Shown here: positions 53,812-64,000 of the stretch, piece after piece | How positions within the stretch are numbered: the first letter of the stretch is position 1 | Layout of the letters: each line of letters starts with the position of its first letter | Translations under genes and position numbers: made by a program | Notes under the pieces: generated by a model | The model's input: the letters and a program-made list of their open reading frames with translations, nothing else | The model's database searches: none | What the model was told of the DNA's origin: nothing | Assembly (NCBI GenBank): GCA_009763385.1 | Contig: CM019822.1 | Span: 10,200,127-10,264,126, forward strand | Direction: 5' to 3' | Source: Coix lacryma-jobi var. lacryma-jobi | Taxonomy: Eukaryota > Streptophyta > Magnoliopsida > Poales > Poaceae | Length of the DNA: 64,000 bases

Positions 53812-56034
53812 CTAGAAATACTGTAGCATACACTACAGGAATCTGCCGATCTCCATTTTCCACAACACTCAGTTATCCCACTTAATGGAAATATCCGGTT
53901 AATCGGTCAAGTAACCACCTATTGCTTGCGGGTAACATGAATGTTGCCCGACTTCTACCGGTCTAAGCAATTCTAAGCATAACTCAGACCTGGTTCTATA
54001 TAGGTGTCAAGGATAATATTTCAAGATAACAAGGTATGAATAGTGATGCATCAACGGTATCAAACAACTCCTATACTTAATGCAACAAACATAAGCAGAT
54101 TAAGTTAATCATAAACTGTAGGTAGTTAGAAATGCTCCGGGGCTTGCCTTTCTCGAAGGTGCTCGGTTGGTGATTCGGGCACTCCGGAAGTTCTTCTTCA
54201 AACTCTTCCCCGACAGCTCCTAGTTCCTGCTCCTGAGGCTGCTCCTCGTTTTCCTCTGCTATCACTGTCTCTTCTACCGAACCTGTTATGATGCATATGC
54301 GAGAATGAAGGGATGATACATGGGCATAGAAAATGCATTGCAATTGAATTTGACCGAATAGGCGCATATTTCCTCTCCGGTAGAGTACAACACTCTATTT
54401 AGAGAGAAGCTACACCACTCATGCAAAGCACAGTCAACATGCATACAGTGAAAAGACTATTTTTCCTCTACTGGTTTCCACATAAAAGAGACACAAAAGC
54501 TTAATTTAAATAAACTAATTATTCTCCTAAAAACAAGCTTATAACTGCACCTTATAGCTAACAGCTTCAGAAAAATCTACAAAAATTACTGTAGGTTCCT
54601 AACAGAAAATAAAGCATATGGTACAAATTTCAGGACAATTGCATATCTACATAATTCTGTATGAAAAAGACAATTATCAGAGTGAAAAGATACTTTGAAC
54701 TACACCCTATCTTCAAAAGTGTCAAACAACAAATTTCATATTTTTGTTTAGAACTTTTTAGCATAAGAGCAGTCTATAAAAATTATGAGACTCAAATTCC
54801 ATATATTTTAATTACTACAAATTATACAAGAAAACAGCATTTAATCAATTTAAAGGTTAACTTCAAATTATTTCACAACCCAACAGTAGTTATAATTTTT
54901 CTGTGACTCTACATAGCCTACACAGTTCATCAAAACAAATCCCATATTTTTCTGAGCAAAACATGATTTACTATGCATTAAACAAGATATCAGCCTAAAC
55001 ACAAATTAATTATTACTGCATATAAAAACTATCATAACAGAGCATATTATATTTTCATGTATAGATCTCATCAAAACAAACTTAACAAAATTGGTTTCAC
55101 ATTTATTGGATTAACAGAACACAAGTTATGATTTAAACAAGCATTAACAACATTTCTGAAAAACATATATTCAAAAACACTAAACCCTAACTGCTACATG
55201 CACCCGACACAACTGCACCCAAGCGGCTGACAACTGGGGCCCGTGGTCAACACGACCCCACCTGTCACACACACCGAAACACACCGAGAGGTGTTGACCT
55301 CGCCGGAGCTCGCCGACGGCGGCTCCTCCGGCGAAACCAACTCCACCGACGGACTCCTCTCTTCCTTCCGCGCCGATTGGTACCACTCACTGGCCCAGCA
55401 TTGGCACGGATCGAGCTCGCCGTCGCAAATGGCGGCTACGGCGGCGCGGACTTCCTACGCCGGCCATCTCCGACCACGACGAGCTAAACTATCCCACTAT
55501 TCGCACTCCTCAGATCTACACAACCCTAATGCGAAGCAAAGAACGAAGGATTCGCCGTTGACACGGCGGGAACACGGGCATGCCATCGCCGGCGCACATG
55601 GCGGGCGGCGGATGACAGCGGACCGGGGCAACCGAACCCTAATCGGTTAAACCAACTTCACTACCTTCTTCCTGGATGCTTACTGACTCATGAACGCGAG
55701 TTAGAAAGAATGGATTTGCACGGGAAAGGAATCGGCCACGGCGGACCGAGCTTGGCGGCGCCGGCGACCATGGCGGAACTCGTCCGCGGCTTACCAAGGG
55801 CTTAACACGAGGCGCTGGCTAAGGCAAACGATGCGGGAGACCAAGGCGAGGCTAGCGGTGCGGTTTGCTTGGCGAACGCACGGCGAAACGACGGCGGACG
55901 GCGGACTTCCCCCTTTTCGCCCGCGCGGTCGCCGGCGAGAGCTTGGAGCGAGGCAGAGAGAGAGGGAGAGAGCGCTCTGGCGGAGGAGAGCGTGCACGGG
56001 CGCTTAAGGCTTGCCACGCCGCGCGCGCTGGAGC
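53812..56034 (-). mobile_element. L3: partial L-family LTR, minus orientation
   Basis: From CTAGAAATACTGTAGC onward it corresponds to L4 sequence from 57203. It includes the GGCAAGCCCCGGAGCAT motif (54132-54149), an exon-like acidic frame (54282-54077) and a GC-rich leader (55200-56030). Its left ~1.2 kb is missing at the L2 junction. On the right it is interrupted by the end of another copy (L4) at 56035. Confidence 0.65.
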
Positions 56035-56094
56035 TGTAACAGAACCGTCCAATTTATAAGAGCACAAGTGCGAAAACCTCTACCGGAGCAGTGA

Positions 56095-58468
56095 AATTAG
56101 CACACTTGAGCCCATATAAACCCGGTAGTCCGTGAAATCCTGAGGGATTTCAAACTTTTTCAACATCTCAGCCAAGATCGCATGGTCAAGCAAATACAAA
56201 TCATGTCCACGGAGCTTTGCAGCGGAAATAATATTACAATAGAGTTTACAAATAAAGATACAAGTTGAGTTCCATTTAATTTAGAAGAACAACATAGCTT
56301 TGAAATGAATACCATAACATAAGTTGAAATACTTTGCTAGCTCAAGTGACATCCTCCAACAATAGCATAAGAGAAGAAGTATGGAACTGCCGAGCCCACT
56401 GGCACTGGCCATCACCTCTCGGCAGGCCTAACCTTCACCTGCAACAAGGTGGGATAAACCCTGAGTACTCGAATGTACTCAGCTAGACTTACCCGTCGTA
56501 AACCAGAAATAAAGTGACACCAAGGAGTATGCAAGGCTAATATAAGAGTGGAGCTGGCAATGACCACAGTTTTGCATAAAGGCATATATAATAAAGTAGC
56601 ATTATCTTTTACTTACTAGCTGTAGGTTTTAGATAAATAATTAACCTACTCAACTAGATTAGCGCCTGTTCTAAAAACAGTCATAGTAGTGATTTGTTCG
56701 ATCACCATAATATAACAAACAGACCAATTAACAATTGCCAATAGTGCCACGATAACTGTCACGTGTTCCACAATTCCAGTATCAAGATCGATCAGCGTTC
56801 AAGTCAAGTGCTCACTATCCCGGAGCGATGGCGATTATAATCGATTCCTAACCAGCTGGTGATTTATTCCCCACACAAACCACACTCACCCGCTAAGGTG
56901 AGCTACAGATAACCACAACATTGTTCCAGGAAGCCGCGGTTTCAACCGCCACCATCACACCCGGAGGCAAGCCCGACTGCCAAGGAGTTGGACTTAACCA
57001 CCATCACCCGGGTCTTACTCTTCGCGCCCCCGCGTCCCACTAACCCTCCACCGTGGCTTCGGTTGATGCGTGGGACCTGAGAGCCGGCCTGGAACAATGA
57101 GCGGCTTCGCGGTCGGAACGAGTTATCCTTCCAGCTAAATGTGGGGCATGCATTCAACATGACAAGAAGTCCATCTCAACAAGATACTGTTTTTCCGTAC
57201 GACACGGCTAGAAATACTGTAGCACAACGCTACAGGAATCTGCCGATCTCCATTTTCCACAACACTCAGTTATCTCACTTACTGGCAATATCCGTTAAAA
57301 GGTCGAGTAACCACCTATTACTCGCGGGTAACATGAAAGTTGCCCGACTTCTACCGGTCTAAGCATGGCTAAGCATATAAGTCGAGCCTAGACCTAGCAG
57401 GGTAACAAGGGTGTATATCTCAATTAATCAAGGTAAGGATAAGTAATGCAACAACGGTTTCACACAACTCCTATAACTTAATGCAACAATCATTATATTA
57501 ACTCAATTGCATTTATAAAAGAGTGAGTAGGAGACTTAAAATGCTCCGGGGCTTGCCTGGGAACCAACACTAGGTTAGTGTTAAGTGACACTTGCTTGGC
57601 AAGCATCTCCACTTCTGACACTTGCTTAGCTCTGTATCTTCGGGACCGTCCACCAAACACCATCTTCGGGTTTAGCTTCACCATCTCGTCCTTCACGGCG
57701 TATCTACCGCACCTAAATGAGATGCACAATGCAAGCGTATGAATGCAAGGCAAACACTCACAAAACAACACAAGGCCACAACACAAGCATTACCAACTAT
57801 TTCACATAAGCAATCAAGATAACTATATAAGAGAAGACATAACTTAATTATTAGTTTAGCACACACATAGAACACTCACTTCAGCAGGTCATGGTTATAT
57901 TAAGGTGTTACACAAGGGTCATTAGGCATGTAGATAGGTTAACTATAACAATCAATCAAGATTATATTACACACATCACCCACTTGACACATGCATGCAC
58001 ATAAAAGCTTCTATTTTAATTAAACATGTTAACCAACATGGTAAACATATTAACACAATATATTGGGTTGATTAATTTAGAAACACGGAATGCATGAACT
58101 AATTATTATCAAGGCATGATGTAGCATCAAAAGTCACATAAACAATCTCAGACTTATAACAAGCAACTCAGTTTATTTGCACAGTTTGGACAGCACACAG
58201 CGAGCACTCAATTTAATCATAACTGGAGCTACACACATCCAAACAAGGCAAACTAAGACTTTCTGGAAAGCTAATGAAACTATCTACAACTTTGTTATTA
58301 TTCACTAAACATGATTCAGCTCTTAAAAAGGGCAAACATTACATGCAAGACAGTTCTGTCCAAACTTTGGACAGAATATGACTTCTATCTTCGAACAACC
58401 ATAACCAGAGCTTTAGAGCGCCAAAGGACTTGATATAAGACTTGTTGGAAAGCTTATTAAGTTGTCTA
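56095..58468 (-). repeat. Tandem duplication inside L4, unit 1
   Basis: AAATTAGCACACTTGAGCCC to AAGTTGTCTA; repeated as 58469-60848 with only scattered differences. It includes one hairpin (56461-56482) and one motif (57541-57558). Confidence 0.92.
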
Positions 58469-60848
58469 AATTAGCACACTTGAGCCCATATAAACCCGGT
58501 AGTCCGTGAAATCCTGAGGGATTTCAAACTTTTTCAACATCTTAGCCAAGATCGCATGGTCAAGCAAATACAAATCATGTCCACGGAGCTTTGCAGCAGA
58601 AATAATATTACAATAGAGTTTACAAATAAAGATACAAGTTGAGTTCCATTTAATTTAGAAGAAACAACATAGCTTTGAAATGAATACCATAACATAGGTT
58701 GAAATACTTTGCTAGCTTGAGTGACATCCTCCCACAACAGCATAAGAGAAGAAGTATGGAACTGCCGAGCCCACTGGCACTGGCCATCACCTCTCGGCAG
58801 GCCTAACCTTCACCTGCAACAAGGTGGGATAAACCCTGAGTACTCGAATGTACTCAGCTAGACTTACCCGTCGTAAACCAGAAATAAAGTGACACCAAGG
58901 AGTATGCAAGGCTGATATAAGAGTGGAGCTGGCAATGACCACAGTTTTGCATAAAGGCATATATAATAAAGTAGCATTATCTTTTACTTACTAGCTGCAG
59001 GTTTTAGATAAATAATTAACCTACTAACACTCAACTAGATTAGCACCTGTTCTAAAAACAGTCATAGTAGTGATTTGTTCGATCACCACAATATAACAAA
59101 CAGACCAATTAACAATTGCCAACAGTGCCACGATAACTGTCACGTGTTCCACAATTTCAGTATCAAGATCGATCAGCGTTCAAGTCAAGTGCTCACTATC
59201 CAGGAGCGATGGCGATTATAATCGATTCCTAACCAGCTGGTGATTTATTCCCCCACACAAACCACACTCACCCGCTAAGGTGAGCTACAGATAACCACAA
59301 CATTGTTCCAGGAAGCCGCGGTTTCAACCGCCACCATCACACCCGGAGGCAAGCCCGACTGCCAAGGAGTTGGACTTAACCACCATCACCCGGGTCTTAC
59401 TCTTCGCGCCCCCGCGTCCCACTAACCCTCCACCGTGGCTTCGGCTGATGCGTGGGACCTGAGAGCCGGCCTGGAACAATGAGCGGCTTCGCGGTCGGAA
59501 CGAGTTATCCTTCCAGCTAAATGTGGGGCATGTGTTCAACATGACAAGAAGTCCATCTCAACAAGATACTGTTTTTCCGTTCGACACGGCTAGAAATACT
59601 GTAGCGCAACGCCACAGGAATCTGCCGATCTCTATTTTCCACAACACTCAGTTATCTCACTTACTGGCAATATCCGTTAAAAGGTCGAGTAACCACCTAT
59701 TACTCGCGGGTAACATGAAGGTTGCCCGACTTCTACCGTCTAAGCATGGCTAAGCATATAAGTCGAGCCTAGACCTAGCAGGGTAACAAGGGTGTATATC
59801 CCAAGTAATCAAGGTAGGATAAGTAATGCAACAACGGTTTCACACAACTCCTATAACTTAATGCAACAATCATTATATTAACTCAATTGCATTTATAAAA
59901 GAGTGGGTAGGAGACTTAGAATGCTCCGGGGCTTGCCTGGGAACCAACACTAGGTTAGTGTTAAGTGACACTTGCTTGGCAAGCATCTCCACTTCTGACA
60001 CATGCTTAGCTCTGCATCTTCGGGACCGTCCACCAAACACCATCTTCGGGTTTAGCTTCACCATCCCATCCTTCACGGTGTATCTACCGTACCTAAATGA
60101 GATGCACAATGCGAGCGTATGAACGCAAGGCAAACACTCACGATGCAACATAGGCATACAACACAAGCATTACCGGCTATTTCACATAAGCAATCAAGAT
60201 AACTATATAAGAGAAGACATAACTTAATTATTAGTTTAGCACACACATAGAACACTCACTTCAGCAGGTCATGGTTATATTAAGGTGTTACACAAGGGTC
60301 ATTAGGCATGTAGACAGGTTAACTATAACAATCAATCATGATTATATTACACACATCACCCACTTGACACATGCATGCACATAAAAGCTTCTATTTTAAT
60401 TAAACATGTTAACCAACATGGTAAACATATTAACACAATATATTGGGTTGATTAATTTAGAAACACGGAATGCATGAACTAATTATTATCAAGGCATGAT
60501 GTAGCATCAAAAGTCACATAAACAATCTCAGACTTATAACAAGCAACTCAGTTTATTTGCACAGTTTGGACAGCACACAGCGAGCACTCAATTTAATCAC
60601 AACTGGAGCTACACACATCCAAACAAGGCAAACTAAGACTTTCTGGAAAGCTAATGAAACTATCTACAACTTTGTTATTATTCACTAAACATGATTCAGC
60701 TCTTAAAAAGGGCAAACATTACATGCAAGACAGTTCTGTCCAAACTTTGGACAGAATATGACTTCTATCTTCGAACAGCCATAACCAGAGCTTTAGAGCG
60801 CCAAAGGACTTGATATAAGACTTGTTGGAAATCTTATTAAGTTGTCTA
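58469..60848 (-). repeat. Tandem duplication inside L4, unit 2
   Basis: Starts at the AAATTAGCACAC repeat after a junction in AAGTTGTCTAAATTAGC. The sequence that follows it (60849 on) continues what unit 1 would have continued into (GTTGTCTACAACTT). Hairpin at 58836-58857; motif at 59921-59938. Confidence 0.92.
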
Positions 60849-61615
60849 CAACTTATTTATTATCATCTCAAGTTGATTAAGCAGTTATCAAGGTCAAACA
60901 ATACAAACAAGGAAATCTGTCCAGACTTGGACAGATTCTGAACCTCAACTTAAAACATGTGTATCTGAAGATCTAGATCGCCAAAAATAGTGATATAAGA
61001 CTTTTTAGAAAGCTTATAAAAATCACTACAACTCTTCTATTAACATAAAGACATGATTCATAAGTTAAGTTAGCCAAACAGTTCACTCTTTTAGCTCTGC
61101 ACAGAAAACATGTAAAACCTGACAGCAAACTTCTAAAATCTATAACTCCTAAACCACTTGGCCTAAAATCATGAAATTTCAGGACAAGCAAGATAAGGAA
61201 GTTATCTACAACTTTTGTATAGACCATATCTACAGAAAACACCATTTTTATCACGAAGTAATCGCCACAACAGAAACTACACATGCAGCCATATTTCAGC
61301 AAATTAACAAACTTGCTTTACTAGTTATTATTTATTAACATGAGAGCACATATATGACCTATACAACACTTCTAATTCATGAACATGATCACACATCCTT
61401 TATCTCAGATCAACATGCAAAAGGGCACATCCAAAACATATATATGTTCATCTTATCACTAAGCTTCCATTAATAAATAACTAGCAAACACGGGCATTAC
61501 TTTAGTGATTGGAAAACACCTCATTTGGAGCTCATATTTTTACAGGTGATAGATACATCAAAATATAGATATTAAAAAGATTACACTCTCAGGTCATAGA
61601 GTATTTATTACAAAC

Positions 61616-62617
61616 ATGGCAAGATTAATTCACGAAAAAAAAGCATGTGAGCAAGATAAATCCACAAAATATTTTCAGCAAACAAATGACATAATAAAAT
61701 TATCTAAGCTATAACAATACTATTAAAAGGCAGTAGTAGAACCACTTTTCTATTTTTACATGCAAACATTTACCACAAACTCATTTTAATTCATTTAACA
61801 AGCTGAAAGCAAGATATAAATTCAACTAATTCATACATGCACAATAAATCTGAAATTTTATCACCGTACACACATGCACCAGAGGAGCCTACTATAAAAA
61901 TTTACATCATTCAAGCAACATAAACAGAATTCTTTTTCCCCTATTTAAGCCTATTAACATAAATAATCATCACAGCACAAAACATCCACTAACAGCCCAC
62001 ATATTATGCATCCACTGGATAGATCTACTCACAAGGATTCCAAAAAGTGCTCATTGCCAATTTTTGGACAAACATACAATTTACTATGCATTTTACCATT
62101 TCAGCCACATTGCTAATTAACCAAAAACGAAAATAAAAACAGATCTTGCATCTGGACCCTGGAACCTGCAGAACTCCACCAAGGACTGTTAGCAAATCTA
62201 TGAGTCAGCCACATTACACAAAAACCCAAGAAAGAGTTTCAGCTTCGCTAGATGGGGCTTCACCATGATTTAACGGGAGATCGACGGGAGACCGGGGGGA
62301 ACCGAGCTCTGGAAGGGAGATGGCCGGGCTAGGGTTGGGGCTTGGCACTCTGGGGGGTTTACTTTCTTGCAACGACACGTCGACTCAACAGGTAGTGTGA
62401 TGACCCGCATATGCTACCCTGTGTCTAATGTTGGAGGTAGCCCTCACATATGATGTACTCATATAGGTGGGTAGTTGAATTTTTTATGCAACGTCGCCTA
62501 CGCTCAGGTAAGGTGGAGTTGTGAGAGCATGACCAAACAACCGTTGGTCTAGGGAAGAGCTAGTTTGGTACTGAACCTGTACTCGTAAGCACATGAATGC
62601 GGGTGAAGTATTTAATT
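61616..62617 (+). repeat. Left arm of large inverted repeat
   Basis: Reverse-complementary to 62983-64000, in the same order, with scattered substitutions and small indels. The inner end is at TATTTAATT (62609-62617). Confidence 0.9.
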
Positions 62618-62982
62618 AAGTAAATTCAAGTGTGGTCATGGTCTTGTTTAAATAGTAAATTCAGGTGGTCAGTGATGACAGAAGTTTTTGGGGTAATCTC
62701 AGAGATGGAATGTCAGTTTGAATTATCATGATACATCCTCACAAATTGCAAACCTAAGGCAACAATCACGTTCTAGGTCGGTGGCATAACACGCACTCTC
62801 GTATAGCTATTCGTCAAACTATGCATCGCATACGAGGTTAACGTACCTGCAGGAAAATCTCATTTCAGCCCATTCCCACAACAGATATAAAACATTGCAG
62901 GAATTAAATCTGATACTATCTTAGGTGCATACCCAGTATACACGTAAGTAGTATATGCACCATCAGAAAAGTATTACTCCAC
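62618..62982. other. Spacer of the inverted repeat
   Basis: 365 bp, no credible frame. A short internal dyad GGTGCATAC ... GTATATGCACC is near 62924-62962. Confidence 0.6.
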
Positions 62983-64000
62983 AATTAAATACCTTCACCC
63001 GCATTCATGTGCTTACGAGTACAGGTTCCACCAAACTAGCTCTCCCTAGACCAACGGTTGTTTGGTCATGCTCTCACAATCACACTTACCTGAGCGTAGG
63101 TGCGACGTTGCATAAAATAAATTCAACTACCCCACATATATGAGTACATCATATGTGAGGGCTACCTCCAACATTAGACCACAGGGTAGCATAGTGCGGT
63201 CATCACACGTACCTGTTGAGTCGACGTGTCGTTGCAAGAAAGTAAACCCCCCAGAGTGCCAAGCCCCAACCCTAGCCCGGCCATCTCCCTTCCAGAGCTC
63301 GGTTCCCCCTCGGTCTCCCGTCGATCTCCCGTGAAATTCATGGTGAAGCCCCATCTAGCGAAGCTGAAACTCTTTCTTGGGTTTTTTGTAATGTGGCATG
63401 ACTCATAGATTGCTAACAAGTCCTTGGTGGAGTTCTGCAGGTTCCAGGGGTCCAGATGCAAGATCTGTTTTTATTTTCGTTTTTGGTTAATTAGCAAATG
63501 TGGCTGAAAATGGTAAAATGCATAGTAAATTGTATGTTTGTCCAAAAATTGCAAATGAGCACTTTTTGGAATCCTTGTGAGTAGATCTATCCAGTGGATG
63601 CATAATATGTGGCTGTTAGTGGATGTTTGTGTGCTGTGATGATTTTTTATGTTAAATAGGCTTAAATAGGGAGAAAAAGATATCTGCTGTTATGTTGCTT
63701 GAAATGATGTGAAATTTTTATAGTAGGCTCCTCTGGTCATGTGTGTACGGTGATAAAAATTTCAGATTTATTGGTGCATGTATGAATTAGTTATGAATTT
63801 ATCTTGCTTTCAGCTTGTTAAATGAATTAAAATGAGTTTGTGGTAAATGTTTGCATGTAAAAATAGAAAAGGTGGTTCTACTGCCTTTTAATAGTATTGT
63901 TATAGCTTAGATAATTTTATTATGGTCATGTGTTTGCTGAAAATATGATTTGTGGATTTATCTTGCTCTCACATGCTTTTTCGTGAATTAATCTTGCCAT
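62983..64000 (-). repeat. Right arm of large inverted repeat (continues off-window)
   Basis: The complement of 61616-62617. The window end (CTTGCCAT) pairs with ATGGCAAG at 61616, so the arms are longer than 1 kb. Confidence 0.9.

Larger units (their letters stand above)
56035..62617 (-). mobile_element. L4: L-family LTR copy with internal tandem duplication, minus orientation
   Basis: Starts TGTAACAGAACCGTCC, matching the TGTGGTGGAACCGTCC end of L1. It includes two copies of a 2.37-kb segment, an AT-rich region and a GC-rich leader fragment (62240-62360), then passes into the inverted repeat at the right edge. It is a different subfamily from L1/L2: the conserved blocks match but the sequence between them diverges. 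Confidence 0.6.
873..64000 (-). mobile_element. C1: Ty1/copia element of SIRE/Maximus type, host of the whole nest (right end off-window)
   Basis: C1 is an autonomous-type copia retrotransposon on the minus strand. Its recognisable pieces are the 3' LTR 873-3030, PPT 3031-3046, RT/RNase H 4091-5771, hinge 10272-10491, protease/integrase 10492-11846, gag 42859-44855, tRNA-iMet-type PBS 44900-44911, and 5' LTR from 44914. The order gag-PR-INT-RT-RH is the copia order. The RT/RNase H sequence, long LTRs and large 3' non-coding region fit the SIRE/Maximus lineage. C1 was split by the L1 solo LTR, the G element and a CACTA transposon. The 3' LTR and the visible 1.26 kb of the 5' LTR are similar but clearly diverged by eye, so C1 is older than C3. 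All sequence to the right edge still lies inside the C1 5' LTR. Confidence 0.85.
46177..64000 (+). mobile_element. CACTA (En/Spm-type) DNA transposon, interrupted, right end off-window
   Basis: It begins CACTACTACAAAAAAA at 46177 with the preceding ACA as the probable 3-bp target duplication. It contains subterminal hairpins, a promoter, a 5' UTR intron candidate and a TNP2-type transposase pseudogene on the plus strand, up to 49649. There an L-family LTR is inserted. The rest of the transposase, any TNPA gene and the right terminus are not in the window. Confidence 0.9.

Noticed and set aside
56942..57160. 72-codon frame repeated at 59324-59542 (and others in the L4 units)
   Set aside because: Repeated because the 2.37-kb unit is duplicated; short, no homologous frame in L1 or L2.
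1..64000. tRNA, rRNA or microRNA genes
   Set aside because: No cloverleaf with A/B boxes, rRNA core or convincing miRNA precursor was recognised; the PBS sites only mimic the 3' end of tRNA-Met.

Overview
This is a piece of a grass (Poaceae, probably panicoid; species not assignable) nuclear genome. It holds the first exon of one host gene, and the rest is a deep nest of transposable elements. The host gene, at the left edge on the minus strand, is the nuclear gene for chloroplast ribosomal protein L29 (exon 1 at 161-502). From position 873 to beyond the right edge I see no host sequence, only elements inserted into elements.

The outermost element, called C1 here, is a Ty1/copia element of SIRE/Maximus type on the minus strand. 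It has a 2158-bp 3' LTR (873-3030), reverse transcriptase/RNase H (4091-5771), protease/integrase (10492-11846), a frameshifted gag (42859-44855), and a 5' LTR starting at 44914. Three things broke C1 apart. (1) A 4500-bp solo LTR of a family called L here (5772-10271, perfect 5-bp target duplication GGACA) lies between integrase and RT. (2) A Tat-lineage Ty3/gypsy element called G (11847-42853, 635-bp LTRs, minus strand) lies in gag. (3) A CACTA DNA transposon (from 46177) lies in the C1 5' LTR.

G has an open 1706-codon gag-pol carrying the extra archaeal-type RNase H of the Tat lineage. Downstream it has two tandem arrays, one of them encoding a 29-residue basic repeat. On the opposite strand it has a three-exon gene of the 'gypsy-type transposon' (PF04195-like) class with its own TATA box. 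G was itself invaded by a truncated SIRE-like element C2 (17096-22530), abutted by a truncated gypsy LTR (15950-17095), and by C3 (30099-41650). C3 is a complete, young, non-autonomous copia derivative (2.35-kb LTRs, perfect target duplication CCTTC) that carries gag but has lost almost all of pol.

The CACTA element carries a TNP2 transposase pseudogene and six consecutive subterminal hairpins. It is cut at 49649 by further L-family LTR copies (L2 forward; L3 and L4 reverse). L4 contains a 2.37-kb tandem duplication, and the right edge is a ~1-kb-arm inverted repeat that runs out of the window.

The most unusual signals are: a CGG-N5-CCG near-palindrome arrayed upstream of the TATA box in the LTRs of C1, C2 and C3, with a different core in each family, and scattered through the whole of C3; a -1 overlapping split of gag in C2 and C3; conserved non-coding blocks in the giant L LTR; the spliced antisense gene of G; and the hairpin-forming inverted repeat at the right edge.
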